DNA of 64,000 nt from CAWCKS01 sp963796195 (GTDB lineage Bacteria; Pseudomonadota; Alphaproteobacteria; Rhizobiales; Xanthobacteraceae): positions 496,001 to 560,000 of the forward strand of contig CAWCKS010000014.1 in NCBI GenBank assembly GCA_963796195.1. Direction: 5' to 3'. Shown piece after piece: positions 36,830 through 46,500 of the stretch. Under the pieces are notes generated by a model that was not told where the DNA came from, made no database searches, and saw only the letters and a program-made list of their open reading frames with translations. Within the stretch, counting starts at the first letter, position 1. Every line of letters starts with the position of its first letter. Position numbers and translations under genes: made by a program.

Positions 36830-38107
36830 ATGCCAACGTTGACCGGGGCGCAACAGATCGACCGAGGCCGCGCGATCCTGCCAGTTCCCGAGCCAAACCT
36901 GACGCCGGACGAACTGGTCGCGCGCGCGGCGGCGCTGCGGCCGCTGTTGCGCGCGCAGCAGGACCAGAACGATGCGCGCGGCGCCTATTCCGACGAGCTG
37001 CACCAGGCGTTCCTGAAGGCAGGGCTCTATCGCACGATGCAGCCGAGGATGTTCGGTGGCTATGAATTCGACGTACCGACCTTCTACAAGGCGATGATGG
37101 AAATCTCGCGCGGACATCCCGGAGTCGGCTGGTGCCTGACGCTGTGTGCATCGCATCCGTTTCTCATTGCTTCGCACTGGGGCGAGCAGGCGCAGCGCGA
37201 CTTCTTCGGTCCCACCGGCCATTTCACGGCCCCTCACCGCCCGATGCCGATGGGCACCTGCACGCCGGTGCCAGACGGGTATCGCATCAGCGGGCAGTGG
37301 AACTATTGCTCGGGCATTCCCCATGCCACGCATTTCATCGGCGGCGCGTTCCTGAAAGACGGACAGGAGCCGCCGAAGGTCGTGCAGGTGGTGCTGCCGC
37401 GCGGCAGCTACACAATCCTCGACGACTGGGGTGACGACGCCACCATGGGCATGCGCGCGAGCGGCTCGAACAGCGTGAAAGCGACCGACGTCGTCGTGCC
37501 CGAGCATCACGTCGTCACCGTCGAAAATCTCGGCGCCAAGCCCGACGACATGGTCGATGGTACGCCGGGCACGCGGCTGCATGGCAACCCGATGTATCTC
37601 GGCCGGCTGATGGGGCCCTATCACTGTTCGCTGGTGTCGCCGATCGTTGGTGCCGCGCGCGCGGCGCTCGACGAATATGAAGACATCATCCGCGCGCAGA
37701 AGACGATGCTCGATCCAACCATCCTGCGTGCCGACAATGCCGACTTCCAGCGCTTCTTCGGCGAGGCGCTGGCGCTGACCGATGCGGCGGAGGCCATCGT
37801 GCTGCAGGGTTGCGAACGCTACATGGACTATTGCCGGCGCTGGGCCAAGGACGGCTCGCCGATCACGGTCGAGGAAAACCTGCGGCTCTGGACCATGATC
37901 CAGCAGGGCGGCCGGCTTGCCTGCGAGGCGGTCGAGCTGCTGTTTCACACCTCAGGCTCGACGGCGACGCGCAAGGGCAGCCGCATCCAGCGCTACTTCA
38001 ACGACGTTCAGATGTACCGCTCGCACATTTCGTCGCAGTTCTCGGTGTTCGCCGGCATCATCGCCCGCGCGCATCTCGGCAAGCCGACCGGCTGGCGCGG
38101 ACTTTAA
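36830..38107 (+). CDS. acyl-CoA-dehydrogenase-fold flavin monooxygenase (HsaA/group D-like)
   Basis: This 425-residue protein has the acyl-CoA dehydrogenase fold but the residue pattern of two-component flavin monooxygenases: ARAAALRPLLRAQQDQNDARG at the N-terminus, GYEFDVPTFYKAMMEISRG, HPGVGWCLTL, YRISGQWNYCSGIPHA and the C-terminal HTSGSTATRKGSRIQR block. Enzymes of this group hydroxylate phenols or similar rings using reduced flavin supplied by a reductase. The reductase gene at 39738 and an HpaB-type hydroxylase at 38143 follow in the same direction. Sequence identifies the enzyme class; the aromatic substrate is inference. Confidence 0.85.
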   Translation: MPTLTGAQQIDRGRAILPVPEPNLTPDELVARAAALRPLLRAQQDQNDARGAYSDELHQAFLKAGLYRTMQPRMFGGYEFDVPTFYKAMMEISRGHPGVGWCLTLCASHPFLIASHWGEQAQRDFFGPTGHFTAPHRPMPMGTCTPVPDGYRISGQWNYCSGIPHATHFIGGAFLKDGQEPPKVVQVVLPRGSYTILDDWGDDATMGMRASGSNSVKATDVVVPEHHVVTVENLGAKPDDMVDGTPGTRLHGNPMYLGRLMGPYHCSLVSPIVGAARAALDEYEDIIRAQKTMLDPTILRADNADFQRFFGEALALTDAAEAIVLQGCERYMDYCRRWAKDGSPITVEENLRLWTMIQQGGRLACEAVELLFHTSGSTATRKGSRIQRYFNDVQMYRSHISSQFSVFAGIIARAHLGKPTGWRGL

Positions 38108-38142
38108 GAGTTATCCACCCACAATAACCTTCGGAGGAGACC

Positions 38143-39738
38143 ATGGCGCAGCAGGATCCTGTCAGTTTCGCCAAGCGACCCGAGACGATCGGCCAAGTAA
38201 GCGTCGCCAGGCCGCAGACCGGCGCCGAATATCTCGCCTCGCTCGACGACGACCGCGAGGTTTATATCTATGGCGAACGCGTCAAGCAGGTGACGAAGCA
38301 TCCGGCGTTTCGCAACACCGCGCGGATGACCGCGCGTCTGTACGACGCGCTGCACGACCCGAAGATCAGGGACAAGATCATCACACCAACCGACACCGGC
38401 AATGGCAGCTTCACGCATGCATTCTTCAAGGCGCCGAAGTCGATGGAGGATTTGCTGCAGGGTCGCAGCGCGATCGCCGAGTGGGCGCGGCTGACCTACG
38501 GCTGGGCCGGCCGCTCGCCCGACTACAAGGCGGCGTTCCTTGCAAGCCTCGGCGCCAATGCCGACTTCTACGATCCGTATCAGGCCAATGCGAAGCGCTG
38601 GTACAAGTTCAGCCAGGAGCGTGTGCCGTTCATCAACCACGCCATCATCCATCCACCGGTCGATCGCGACCGACCGCCGAACGAAGTGGCCGATGTGTGC
38701 TGCCATGTCGAGAAGGAAACCGATGCCGGTCTGATCGTCTCCGGCGCCAAGGTGGTCGCGACCGGATCAGTGCTGACCAACTACACCTTCGTCGCTCACC
38801 ACGGCCTGATCCCGCTGCAGGACAAGAACTTCGCTGTCGTCTTCATGCTGCCGACCAATTCGCCCGGCGTAAAATTCATCTGCCGCACGTCGTATGAGAT
38901 GACGTCGACGGTGATGGGCAGCCCGTTCGACTATCCCTTGTCGTCGCGCCTCGACGAGAACGACGCCGTGTTCATCATGGACAAGGTGCTGGTCCCCTGG
39001 GAGAACGTGTTCGTCTACGGCGACATCGAGAAGGCCAACAACTTCTTCCCGCGCACCGGCTTCCTGCCGCGCTTCGTCGTCCACGGCTGCACGCGCCTTG
39101 CGGTCAAGCTCGACTTCATCGCGGGACTGTTGCTGAAAGCCGTCGAAGCCACCGGCACCAAGGATTTTCGCGGCGTACAGGCCAACGTTGGAGAGGTGAT
39201 CGCGTGGCGCAATCTGTTCTGGGCGCTGTCCAACTCCATGGTGCGCGATCCAAAGCCATGGATCGGCGACTACGTGCTGCCGAATGTCGATCCCGGCAGC
39301 GCCTACCAGATCATCGCGACGATGGCCTACACCAAGATCAAGTATCTGATCGAGCAGACGGTCGCGTCTGGGCTGATCTATCTCAACAGCCACGCCAGCG
39401 ATTTCAAGAATCCGGAGATCCGACCGTACATCGACCGCTATATGCGCGGCTCCAACGGCTACAAGGCGGAAGATCGCGTCAAGCTAATGAAGCTGTTGTG
39501 GGACTCGATCGCCACCGAGTTCGGCGGCCGCCACGAGCTCTACGAGATCAACTACGGCGGCTCGACCGAGGAAATCCGCCGCTACGCGCTGTTCGGCGCG
39601 ATGGGCTCCGGCAATGCCGACCGCTTCAAGGGCTTTGCCGAGCAGTGCATGGCCGAATATGACCTCGACGGCTGGAAGGTCCCCGACCTGACGGATCCGG
39701 GCGAGCTCAGCTATCACGCCACACGCCGCAGCTACTGA
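38143..39738 (+). CDS. 4-hydroxyphenylacetate 3-hydroxylase family (HpaB-like) monooxygenase
   Basis: This 531-residue protein shows the HpaB layout: TGAEYLASLDDDREVYIYGE near the start, FKAPKSMEDLLQGRSAIAEW, the flavin-site region RVPFINHAIIHPPVDRD, GAKVVATGSVLTNY, and the C-terminal ATEFGGRHELYEINYGG. HpaB enzymes hydroxylate phenols next to the existing OH group using FADH2 from a partner reductase. The start follows TTCGGAGGAGACC. The reductase (39738) overlaps its stop by one base (TGATG). Having both an HpaB and an HsaA-like oxygenase behind one reductase is unusual. Confidence 0.9.
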   Translation: MAQQDPVSFAKRPETIGQVSVARPQTGAEYLASLDDDREVYIYGERVKQVTKHPAFRNTARMTARLYDALHDPKIRDKIITPTDTGNGSFTHAFFKAPKSMEDLLQGRSAIAEWARLTYGWAGRSPDYKAAFLASLGANADFYDPYQANAKRWYKFSQERVPFINHAIIHPPVDRDRPPNEVADVCCHVEKETDAGLIVSGAKVVATGSVLTNYTFVAHHGLIPLQDKNFAVVFMLPTNSPGVKFICRTSYEMTSTVMGSPFDYPLSSRLDENDAVFIMDKVLVPWENVFVYGDIEKANNFFPRTGFLPRFVVHGCTRLAVKLDFIAGLLLKAVEATGTKDFRGVQANVGEVIAWRNLFWALSNSMVRDPKPWIGDYVLPNVDPGSAYQIIATMAYTKIKYLIEQTVASGLIYLNSHASDFKNPEIRPYIDRYMRGSNGYKAEDRVKLMKLLWDSIATEFGGRHELYEINYGGSTEEIRRYALFGAMGSGNADRFKGFAEQCMAEYDLDGWKVPDLTDPGELSYHATRRSY

Positions 39739-40260
39739 TGCCGAAGGTCAACCCGCGCCGCAGAGATCGATCTCGCACTGCTGCGGCGGGTGATGGGCAG
39801 CTTTGCCACTGGTGTCACGGTGATTATCGCGGAAGCCGGCGGTGAAATCCGCGGCATGACGGCGAACGCGTTCCTGTCCGGTTCGCTCGAGCCGCCGTTG
39901 TGCGTCGTCAGCATCGCCAAGCGCGCGCACATGCACGCTCACCTCGCAGCGGCCGGACGGTTCTCGGTCAATATCCTCTCGACTGCGCAAGAGGACCTTG
40001 CACTGCATTTCTCGGGACGTCCGGCTGCGAGTGTGCCGCCAGCGTTCCAGCACCGCGATGGCGTGCCACTGCTGCCCGACGCGGCGTCACAGCTGACGGC
40101 CGAAGTTGCGGCAACGCATGACTGCGGCGATCACACGCTGTTCGTCGGCGCGATCCGCTGGATTGCCGCCAACAACCGGACGCCGCTGGTCTATCACGCC
40201 GGCCGGTTTGCCTCGCTGTTGCCGCGCGAGGAGACTGGCGCGCTGCTTGAATTCTGGTAG
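39738..40260 (+). CDS. flavin reductase, HpaC-type component (frameshifted near N-terminus)
   Basis: An ATG at 39738 overlaps the HpaB-like stop (TGATG) and reads MPKVNPRR. An extra A at about 39762 then shifts the frame; without it the protein continues EIDLALLRRVMGSFATGVTV and runs to 40260, about 173 residues. Flavin_reduct motifs follow: GEIRGMTANAFLSGSLEPP, CVVSIAKRAHMHAH and FSVNILSTAQEDLA. It uses NAD(P)H to reduce free flavin for one or both oxygenases upstream. A reading starting only at 39790 would lack the first strand and its ribosome-binding context. Confidence 0.87.
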
Positions 40261-40266
40261 GCGCGG

Positions 40267-41224
40267 TCAGCTCACCTTGAGCACGGCCTTGCCCGGATAT
40301 TTGCGATCGACAAGCTGCTGCGCGATCTTGGCGACGTCGGTCCACGGCGCCTCGACATCGATGTGCGGCACCAGTTGCTTCTGCTCGATCAGCCGCAACA
40401 GCACGGCGAGCCCGACGCCGGCCGGCTCTGTCCGCACCAGCTCGTCGAACAGGATCAGGCCATAGAGCTTTGCGCCACCCTGGCGGAAGAATGCGCCGCC
40501 TTCGAAGGTCGTGGTCGGCGCTTCCGAAACGCCGAACGTCACGCAGGTGCCCGCCGTGCGCAGCATGGTCAGCGCCGAGGCCAAGGTTGCGCCGCCGACC
40601 AAGTCGAGGATCAGGTCGTACGGACCTGAAGCGCGCGCCGCTTCGAGCGACGCGCCGACGATCACGCCGCCGGTACAGGATTTTTCGATCAGCGCGCGCT
40701 GGTCCTCGCGGCGGACGTGGCCATAGACGATCGCACCAGACGATTTCGCAAGCTGCACGGCGAGATGGCCGACGCCGCCGCTGGCGCCATCGACCAATAC
40801 CTTCTTGCCCAACAACAGGCCGCCCTTGCGTAGCGCGTGCAGCGCGGTGAGGCCCGCGACCGGCAAGGTTGCCGCCTGCGCGTCGGTAACCCCTGCCGGA
40901 ATTTCCGCAACCGAAATCGCCGGTGCGCGAATGCGGTCGGCCCAGGCGCCCGATGCCGAGCATGCCGACCACGCGCGCACCAACCTTTGGGCTCGCTCCC
41001 TGCTGAGCCGCCTCTTCGACGACACCGACAAAATCCCAGCCCGGCCGCCAGCCGTCCTCCGCCGACATCGCCCGCTTGATCTCGCCGCGATTAAGCGAGA
41101 TCGCGGTCAGCTTCACGGTGACGTCGGTCGGACCGCGCCGCTGGATCGGCGCCGGTGCGATCACCAGCTTGCCGGGGCTCTTGTTATCGACGACGACGGC
41201 GCGGACTTGTTCGGACGCAGGCAT
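40267..41224 (-). CDS. zinc-independent alcohol dehydrogenase/quinone reductase-type MDR protein (frameshifted)
   Basis: From ATG 41224 the protein reads RAVVVDNKSPGKLVIAPAPI and VKLTAISLNRGEIKRAM, then shifts at about 40954. Dropping one base continues GSGAWADRIRAPAISVAEIP and LPVAGLTALHALRKGG, followed by the cofactor fold LVDGASGGVGHLAVQLAK, to 40267. The total is about 318 residues of a medium-chain dehydrogenase without the zinc ligands. These enzymes reduce quinones or enoyl groups with NADPH. It is convergent with the flavin reductase gene, six bases from its stop. Confidence 0.82.
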
Positions 41225-41313
41225 GCAGGCTCCTCCCCATGAGTTTTTATCAGACCCGTTGACCCACATAGCTAGCCATATGGATCGAACCGGCAAGGGG
41301 AGACTTGCAAGGA

Positions 41314-43409
41314 TTATTTCGTCGTCAGTACCGCGTCGAGCGCCACCGCGCCCTTGCCCTTCGGCAGCACGACGAACGGATTGAGGTCGATGCTGTCGAG
41401 CTTGTCGCCGGCCGCGGCGGCAAATTGCGAGAGCGCGACCAGCGCTTTCGCCAACGCGTCGATATCGGCCGCGGGCCGGCCGCGCCAGCCGTCGAGCACC
41501 GCGCGCGCCTTGATCTCGTCGATCATGCGATGCGCCTCGGCGAGCCCGAATGGCGCCAGACGAAAACTGACGTCGCGCAACGCCTCGACCAGGATGCCGC
41601 CGAGCCCGAACATCACGACCGGACCGAACACCGGATCGCGCTGCACGCCGAGAATGCATTCGACGCCGCCGGATATCATCGGCGCGATCATCACACCGTC
41701 GAGCTTTGCTTTCGGCCGCGCGGCCGACGCCTTTGCCATCAGCCTGCCGAACGCATCGGCCACCGCGGCCTTGTCGCGCAGATTGAGCGCAACGCCTTCG
41801 ATCTCGGTCTTGTGCAGGATGTCAGGCGACACGATCTTCGCCACCACCGGATAGCCGAGCAATTCCGCAGCAGCCGCAGCCTCGTCCGCCGTTTTCGCCA
41901 GCTTGTGTGGCACCATCGGCAGACCGACAGCGCTGAGGAGCGCCATCGCGGTGACTTCGCTCAGGGCACCCGCCGGCAAACTGACGGCCGCGCCTTTCGC
42001 CGGCGTCTCGTCGTTCTCCTGGTTTTCCGCAAAGCGCGCCAGCGCCGCGACCGCACGCACCGCGCGGCTTGGATCGGCAAACGCCAGCACATGGCCCGCA
42101 TCGAGCTTCTTGTGAAGCTCCGGCGTGAACAGACTCGTTACGGCGATGACACGGTCTGGATATCTTGCGCGCATGTCGCAGGCGAGTTGCACCAGCGTCG
42201 GGCCGTTGGCGGGCGACAGGCCCGCCGCGGCCTGAAACGACACCAGGCTGTCGTAGTTGCCATCTTTCAGCATCAGCTCATAGGCGAGCGGCTGCAGCTC
42301 CGGATCGCTGGTGACTTGCCCGGTGATGTCGACCGGATTGCGCGCCGACGCGAACGACACGCGCGCCAGAATTTTCTTCTGCGCGTCTTCCGGCAACGGC
42401 CGCGCATCGAGGCTCGAGCCAGCAGCGGCATCCGCCATCAGCACGCCGGCGCCACCCGACACCGTCAGCATGCCGATGCTGTTGCCGCGCGGCAGGCCGG
42501 CGACGGAGACGGCATAGGCGACGTCAAAAGCTTCTTCGATGGTGCCGGCACGATAGACGCCGAACTGCCTGAACATGGCGTCGTAGATGGCGTCGGCGCC
42601 GGCCAGCGCCGCGGTGTGCGATGCGGCGGCAGCGGCGCCAAGCTCGGTGCGGCCGACCTTGACAATCACAACGGGCTTCTTTGCGGCGCGCGCCTTCTTC
42701 AGCGCGGCGATCAAGCGCGCGCCGTCACGGCAACCTTCCATGTAGGCGAGCACGACCTTGGTGTCGGCGTCGTCGACCAGCCAGTCCAGGCAGTCGGCGA
42801 GCTGCACGTCGGATTCGTTGCCCGTGGTGATCCAGTGGCTCAAGCCCACGCCGCGCTCGCGCGCCAAGCGAATACGCAAAGCCGCCGAACGCGCCGGACT
42901 GGCTGACGAGACCGACGCTGCCGAGCGGTGCGGTGCCGGTGTTGGCGACCGGGCTGAACGTGGCATAGACGCCGCTCGCACCACTCATCACGCCGAGGCA
43001 ATTCGGCCCGAGAATGCGCATGCCGCTCTGCTTCGACAACTCGGTGAGCTTCGCCTGCATGCGCGCGCCCTCCTCGCCGACCTCGGCAAAGCCTGAGGAG
43101 AACAGCACCACCGCCTTGACGCCGGCCTTCGCGGCATCGGCCAGCGCGTTGAGCACGCCGACGGCGGGCACCGCGACGACAGCAAGATCGACCGGCTGGC
43201 CGATCGCCGACACTGTCGGGTAGGCCTTCAACTCCTGGATTTCGCTCTGCTGCGGGTTGACCGGATAGATCGGCCCCTTGAAGCCGAGCCGCTTGAAATA
43301 GGCGACCGGCACGCCGCCGATCTTGGTGGGCGTGCTCGACGCGCCGATCACCGCAACCGAGCGCGGACGAAAGAACGAGTTCCAGGGAATGCGGTTTTGT
43401 GTCGGGCAT
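41314..43409 (-). CDS. ADP-forming acyl-CoA synthetase, fused alpha and beta parts (two frameshifts)
   Basis: From ATG 43409 (MPDT), an extra A in the run at 43395-43398 hides the start; without it the protein reads IPWNSFFRPRSVAVIGASST, the CoA-binding domain start. A second extra base at about 42866 separates GAFGGFAYSL from ARERGVGLSHWITTGNESD. The remainder, to 41314, holds the ligase-CoA domain and an ATP-grasp domain (ELLGYPVVAKIVSPDILHKT, GVECILGVQRDPVFGPVVMF). The joined chain is about 698 residues. It makes acyl-CoA from acid, ATP and CoA with release of ADP. It belongs with the dehydrogenase at 43427 and the GST at 44687. Confidence 0.85.
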
Positions 43410-43426
43410 TGTTTTCGCCTTTTTGA

Positions 43427-44659
43427 TTAGCTCTCGCGAAGGTAATAGCGACTTTCACCCGCGACCTCGTGCGGCTCGAGCCGGAACAATGTGCGCAGGT
43501 GGACCTCGTCGGGGCCGTCATAGATACGCATCGCGCGCGCCGCCGTGTAGGCGGCCGAGACCGGAGTATCGTCCGTCACGCCGGCGGCGCCGAAGATTTG
43601 CACCGCGCGATCGGCGATCGCGCTGTAGCAGCGCGCCACCGCGACCTTGATCATGGAGATTTCGCGCCGCGCGTCGGCATCGCCCTGATCGAGCAGCCAC
43701 GCCGTCTTGTAGACCAGGAGCTTCGCCTGCTCGAGTTCGATGCGCGACAGCGCGATGTAGTCCTGGATGTTGGCATAGTCGCCGATCGGCCGGCCGAACG
43801 CCTTGCGGTTGGCGGCGCGCTCGCGCATCAGCTGCAGCAGCACATCGCAACTGCCGAGGCTGCGCATGCAGTGGTGGATGCGCGCGACGCCAAGCCGCGC
43901 CTGCCCCATCGCAAAGCCCGCGCCCTCCTCGCCGAGCAGGTTCGCACGCGGCACCCGCACGTTGGTCAGCTTCAGCTCGACCGGCGCGCCGCCGTCTTCG
44001 CCGCGGCCGAAGATCGGCAGCGGTCGCACGATCTCGAGGCCCGGCGTATCGCTTGGCACGATCACGATCGAATGCCGACGCCCGGCGTCGCCCTCCTGAT
44101 CGGTCACGCCGACGACCAAAACCATCTTGCAGTCGGGATGGCCGGCGCCGGAGATGAACCATTTGCGGCCGTCGATGACGTAGTCGCCGCCGTCGCGGCG
44201 GATCCGGGTGCGGATGTTGCGCGCGTCCGATGAGGCAACATCGGGTTCAGTCATGCCGAACGCGGTCCAGATTTTCCCGTCGAGCAACGGATCAAGCCAC
44301 TGCCGTTTCTGATCCGGCGTGCAGAATTTCTGCAGGATCTCCATGTTCGGCACGTTCGGCGCATTGCAGTTGAATGTGATCGGCGCCCATGGCAACCGGC
44401 CCATGATCGCTGCGAGCGGTGCGAACTCGAGATTGCTCAGCCGCGTGCCCGGTTGATCCGGTTTCAGGTCAGGCAGGCCCATGTTCCAGAGGCCGCGGCC
44501 GCGCGCTTCGCGTTTGAGCTCCTCGAGGAACGGCGGCGCCGTGCCGTGCTTCGCCACGTGCGCCTGCCATTCATGATTGCGCGGCAGGATTTTCGCGCGA
44601 AAGAATTCTTCCATCTGCTCTTGCAGCGCGAGGCTCTGCTCGGAAAATCTGAAGTCCAT
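43427..44659 (-). CDS. acyl-CoA dehydrogenase (ACAD10/11-like)
   Basis: This 410-residue dehydrogenase has AFGMTEPDVASSDARNI, YVIDGRKWFISGAGHPDCK and C-terminal RIYDGPDEVHLRTLFRLE. The YDGPDEVH motif, with Asp where MCAD has Glu, is typical of the ACAD10/11 branch. EEGAGFAMGQARLGVARIHH and VQIFGAAGVTDDTPVS complete the family pattern. It oxidises acyl-CoA with electrons going to ETF. Seventeen bases separate it from the CoA ligase gene downstream and 27 from the GST gene upstream. Confidence 0.92.
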   Translation of the reverse strand: MDFRFSEQSLALQEQMEEFFRAKILPRNHEWQAHVAKHGTAPPFLEELKREARGRGLWNMGLPDLKPDQPGTRLSNLEFAPLAAIMGRLPWAPITFNCNAPNVPNMEILQKFCTPDQKRQWLDPLLDGKIWTAFGMTEPDVASSDARNIRTRIRRDGGDYVIDGRKWFISGAGHPDCKMVLVVGVTDQEGDAGRRHSIVIVPSDTPGLEIVRPLPIFGRGEDGGAPVELKLTNVRVPRANLLGEEGAGFAMGQARLGVARIHHCMRSLGSCDVLLQLMRERAANRKAFGRPIGDYANIQDYIALSRIELEQAKLLVYKTAWLLDQGDADARREISMIKVAVARCYSAIADRAVQIFGAAGVTDDTPVSAAYTAARAMRIYDGPDEVHLRTLFRLEPHEVAGESRYYLRES

Positions 44660-44686
44660 GATCGTTTCCTCGTCAGGCCTGCGAAC

Positions 44687-45742
44687 TCACACCGGCGCCA
44701 GCGGCGGCACCTGTTCCTTCTCGCCGGGCAGAAACTGCAGCGGCTCCCAGCAGCCATAGCGCGTCAGGATCGCCTTGAGCCGCTCGCGCGGTTCGCCCTC
44801 AACCTTCGCCAGAGCGTCCTTCAGCCACAGCAGGCAGCGCCGCTTGTAGGATCGCGTCGGGTTCGGATAGCTCGTGCCGTTGTGATTGAACATATACGGG
44901 TTGGTGCGATCGGCAATCGCCCTGGCGTTGGCGACGAGGAACGGCAGGTAGGTATCGCCGGCGAGTTCGAGCAAGGCGACAGCGCCGGCCCCGAGCGGCT
45001 CGCGAGGATCGCGCCACTCGCCCTCAACTCCGGAGGCATCGTCGAGATCCTGCACCCACTGATAAGTCCGCACCGCGTCGCGGCGCATGATCACCGACGG
45101 CGACGGATCGATCGCAAGCTGCGACAGCTGGCCATAGAGTCCGAAGTCGCCGATCGAGGGCCGGCCACCGAGGAAGAAGCGGCTGTGCTGGACCTGCAAT
45201 TCGACCGCCTGCAGCACGCGGCGATAACCCTCATGCCACAGCGGCCGATTGCCCGAGAGGTCGCCGGCGCGCGCCAGCATCTTGATCTGGCGGTTGCGGA
45301 AGAAGGTCACGGTCTCCTCGAACTGCGGTCCGGGCATAGCGCCGAACCAGCCCGCCATCTGCCGCCGCGCGCAGAATTCCTGATCGACCGGCTCGGCCCA
45401 GCGATAGTCGAACATCGGAAACACCAGCCACTCGTCGGCGATGTCCTCGAACAGCAAGGCAAGGAAGCGGTCGGCCGGATCCGGCGGCAGCACGCTGCGC
45501 GCCTCCGGGTGGCGCTCTTCCAGCGCGAGAATCATCGGCGTCGAATCCGCCCAGTAGCGGCCGTCCGGCAGCTGCATCACCGGGATCATGCCCTTGCCGG
45601 CCTTCGCCAGTTCGCCTTCCGGGTCCTGGAACTTCGGCGGTACAACCCAATTGTGTGGGATGCGCCGATAGCGCAGCACCGCGCGCAATTTGAAGCTATA
45701 AGGGGAACCAGGCCCACCAATCACCCGGTACCGCCCGTCCAT
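44687..45742 (-). CDS. glutathione S-transferase-like protein, long form
   Basis: The ATG at 45742 follows GAGGGAG and gives 351 residues. An N-terminal thioredoxin-like domain (YRVIGGPGSPYSFKLRAVLR, then GMIPVMQLPDGRYWADSTPM) is followed by a large all-helical part (FFLGGRPSIGDFGLYGQLSQ) with a C-terminal extension of about 100 residues beyond ordinary GSTs. Such long GST-like proteins are found next to acyl-CoA dehydrogenases in rhizobia and may act on CoA or ether adducts. It is the first gene of the minus-strand set and is divergent from the TetR gene at 45856. Confidence 0.8.
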   Translation of the reverse strand: MDGRYRVIGGPGSPYSFKLRAVLRYRRIPHNWVVPPKFQDPEGELAKAGKGMIPVMQLPDGRYWADSTPMILALEERHPEARSVLPPDPADRFLALLFEDIADEWLVFPMFDYRWAEPVDQEFCARRQMAGWFGAMPGPQFEETVTFFRNRQIKMLARAGDLSGNRPLWHEGYRRVLQAVELQVQHSRFFLGGRPSIGDFGLYGQLSQLAIDPSPSVIMRRDAVRTYQWVQDLDDASGVEGEWRDPREPLGAGAVALLELAGDTYLPFLVANARAIADRTNPYMFNHNGTSYPNPTRSYKRRCLLWLKDALAKVEGEPRERLKAILTRYGCWEPLQFLPGEKEQVPPLAPV

Positions 45743-45776
45743 GCTGCGCTCCCTCATATTATCGCATTCTTTTGTG

Positions 45777-45844
45777 CAATATTATTGTGTTAGCCCAGTC
45801 TTGTAAAGTAAGCTTGCCGGCCAGCGCCCCCTCACGTTGAACGT
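45777..45844. promoter_or_regulatory. two palindromic sites between the GST and TetR genes
   Basis: CAATATTATTG (45777-45787) and ACGTTGAACGT (45834-45844) are perfect odd-centred palindromes within the 113-base divergent promoter region. The first lies 35 bases upstream of the GST start and the second ends 12 bases before the TetR start. Either could bind the TetR dimer; there is no further evidence. Confidence 0.4.
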
Positions 45845-45855
45845 AACGAGCCCCG

Positions 45856-46500
45856 ATGTCGTCAACCGAGCCCGATCTCGCCGCCTCCGCCAGTGTCGAT
45901 GGCCGGCGCCAGCGCACCCAGATCACACGCAAGAACATCATTGACGCCACGATCGCCCTGCAGAACGAGGGCAACATGCGCCCCTCGATGCAGCAGATAT
46001 CGGCGCGCGCCGGCGTGTCGCTGCGCACGGCATTTCAGCACTTCCCCGAGAAGCATCAGCTGACCCATGCCGTGCTCGACGAACTGACACGCGCATTCCG
46101 GGTCGATCCGCCGCCGCCGGAGCTCGCCCAGCACTCGGCGCTGGAGGCGCGCATCAAGCGCTTCCTCGACATCCGCACCCGGCAGCTCGAGGCGCTGACG
46201 CCGCACCGGCGTGCATCGAATGCGATGATCGCCAACGTACCCCTATTGCAGAAGCACCGGCTGAAGGTTCGCAAGCGTTATCGCGAGGTGGTGGCGACAT
46301 GGTTCGCCGCCGAGCTCGATCAGGTGCCGGCGCAAGCTCGCTCGAAGTGGTTGACCGCGATTGCGACCGTGGTCGACTGGGAGATGTGGCAGTCGCTCAG
46401 GACCTATCCGACGCGCAGCATCGCCGAGTGCAGGGGAGCGCTCGAACTGCTGCTGACGGCGGCGCTGAATGCGCTCGATGGCGAAGCCAAACAGAAATAG
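45856..46500 (+). CDS. TetR/AcrR-family transcriptional regulator
   Basis: This 214-residue regulator has the TetR HTH at residues about 22-70 (RTQITRKNIIDATIALQNEG, PSMQQISARAGVSLRTAFQHF). The ligand domain begins near residue 80 (RIKRFLDIRTRQLEALTPHR). It is divergent from the GST-dehydrogenase-ligase genes and probably controls them through the palindromes in between. The start at ATG 45856 directly follows ACGAGCCCCG and lacks a strong ribosome-binding site. Confidence 0.88.
   Translation: MSSTEPDLAASASVDGRRQRTQITRKNIIDATIALQNEGNMRPSMQQISARAGVSLRTAFQHFPEKHQLTHAVLDELTRAFRVDPPPPELAQHSALEARIKRFLDIRTRQLEALTPHRRASNAMIANVPLLQKHRLKVRKRYREVVATWFAAELDQVPAQARSKWLTAIATVVDWEMWQSLRTYPTRSIAECRGALELLLTAALNALDGEAKQK

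Noticed and set aside
39968..41659. A 563-codon minus-strand frame including the alcohol dehydrogenase start
   Set aside because: Only the segment from MPASEQ at 41224 to the frameshift is coding; the rest is arginine-rich shadow on either side.
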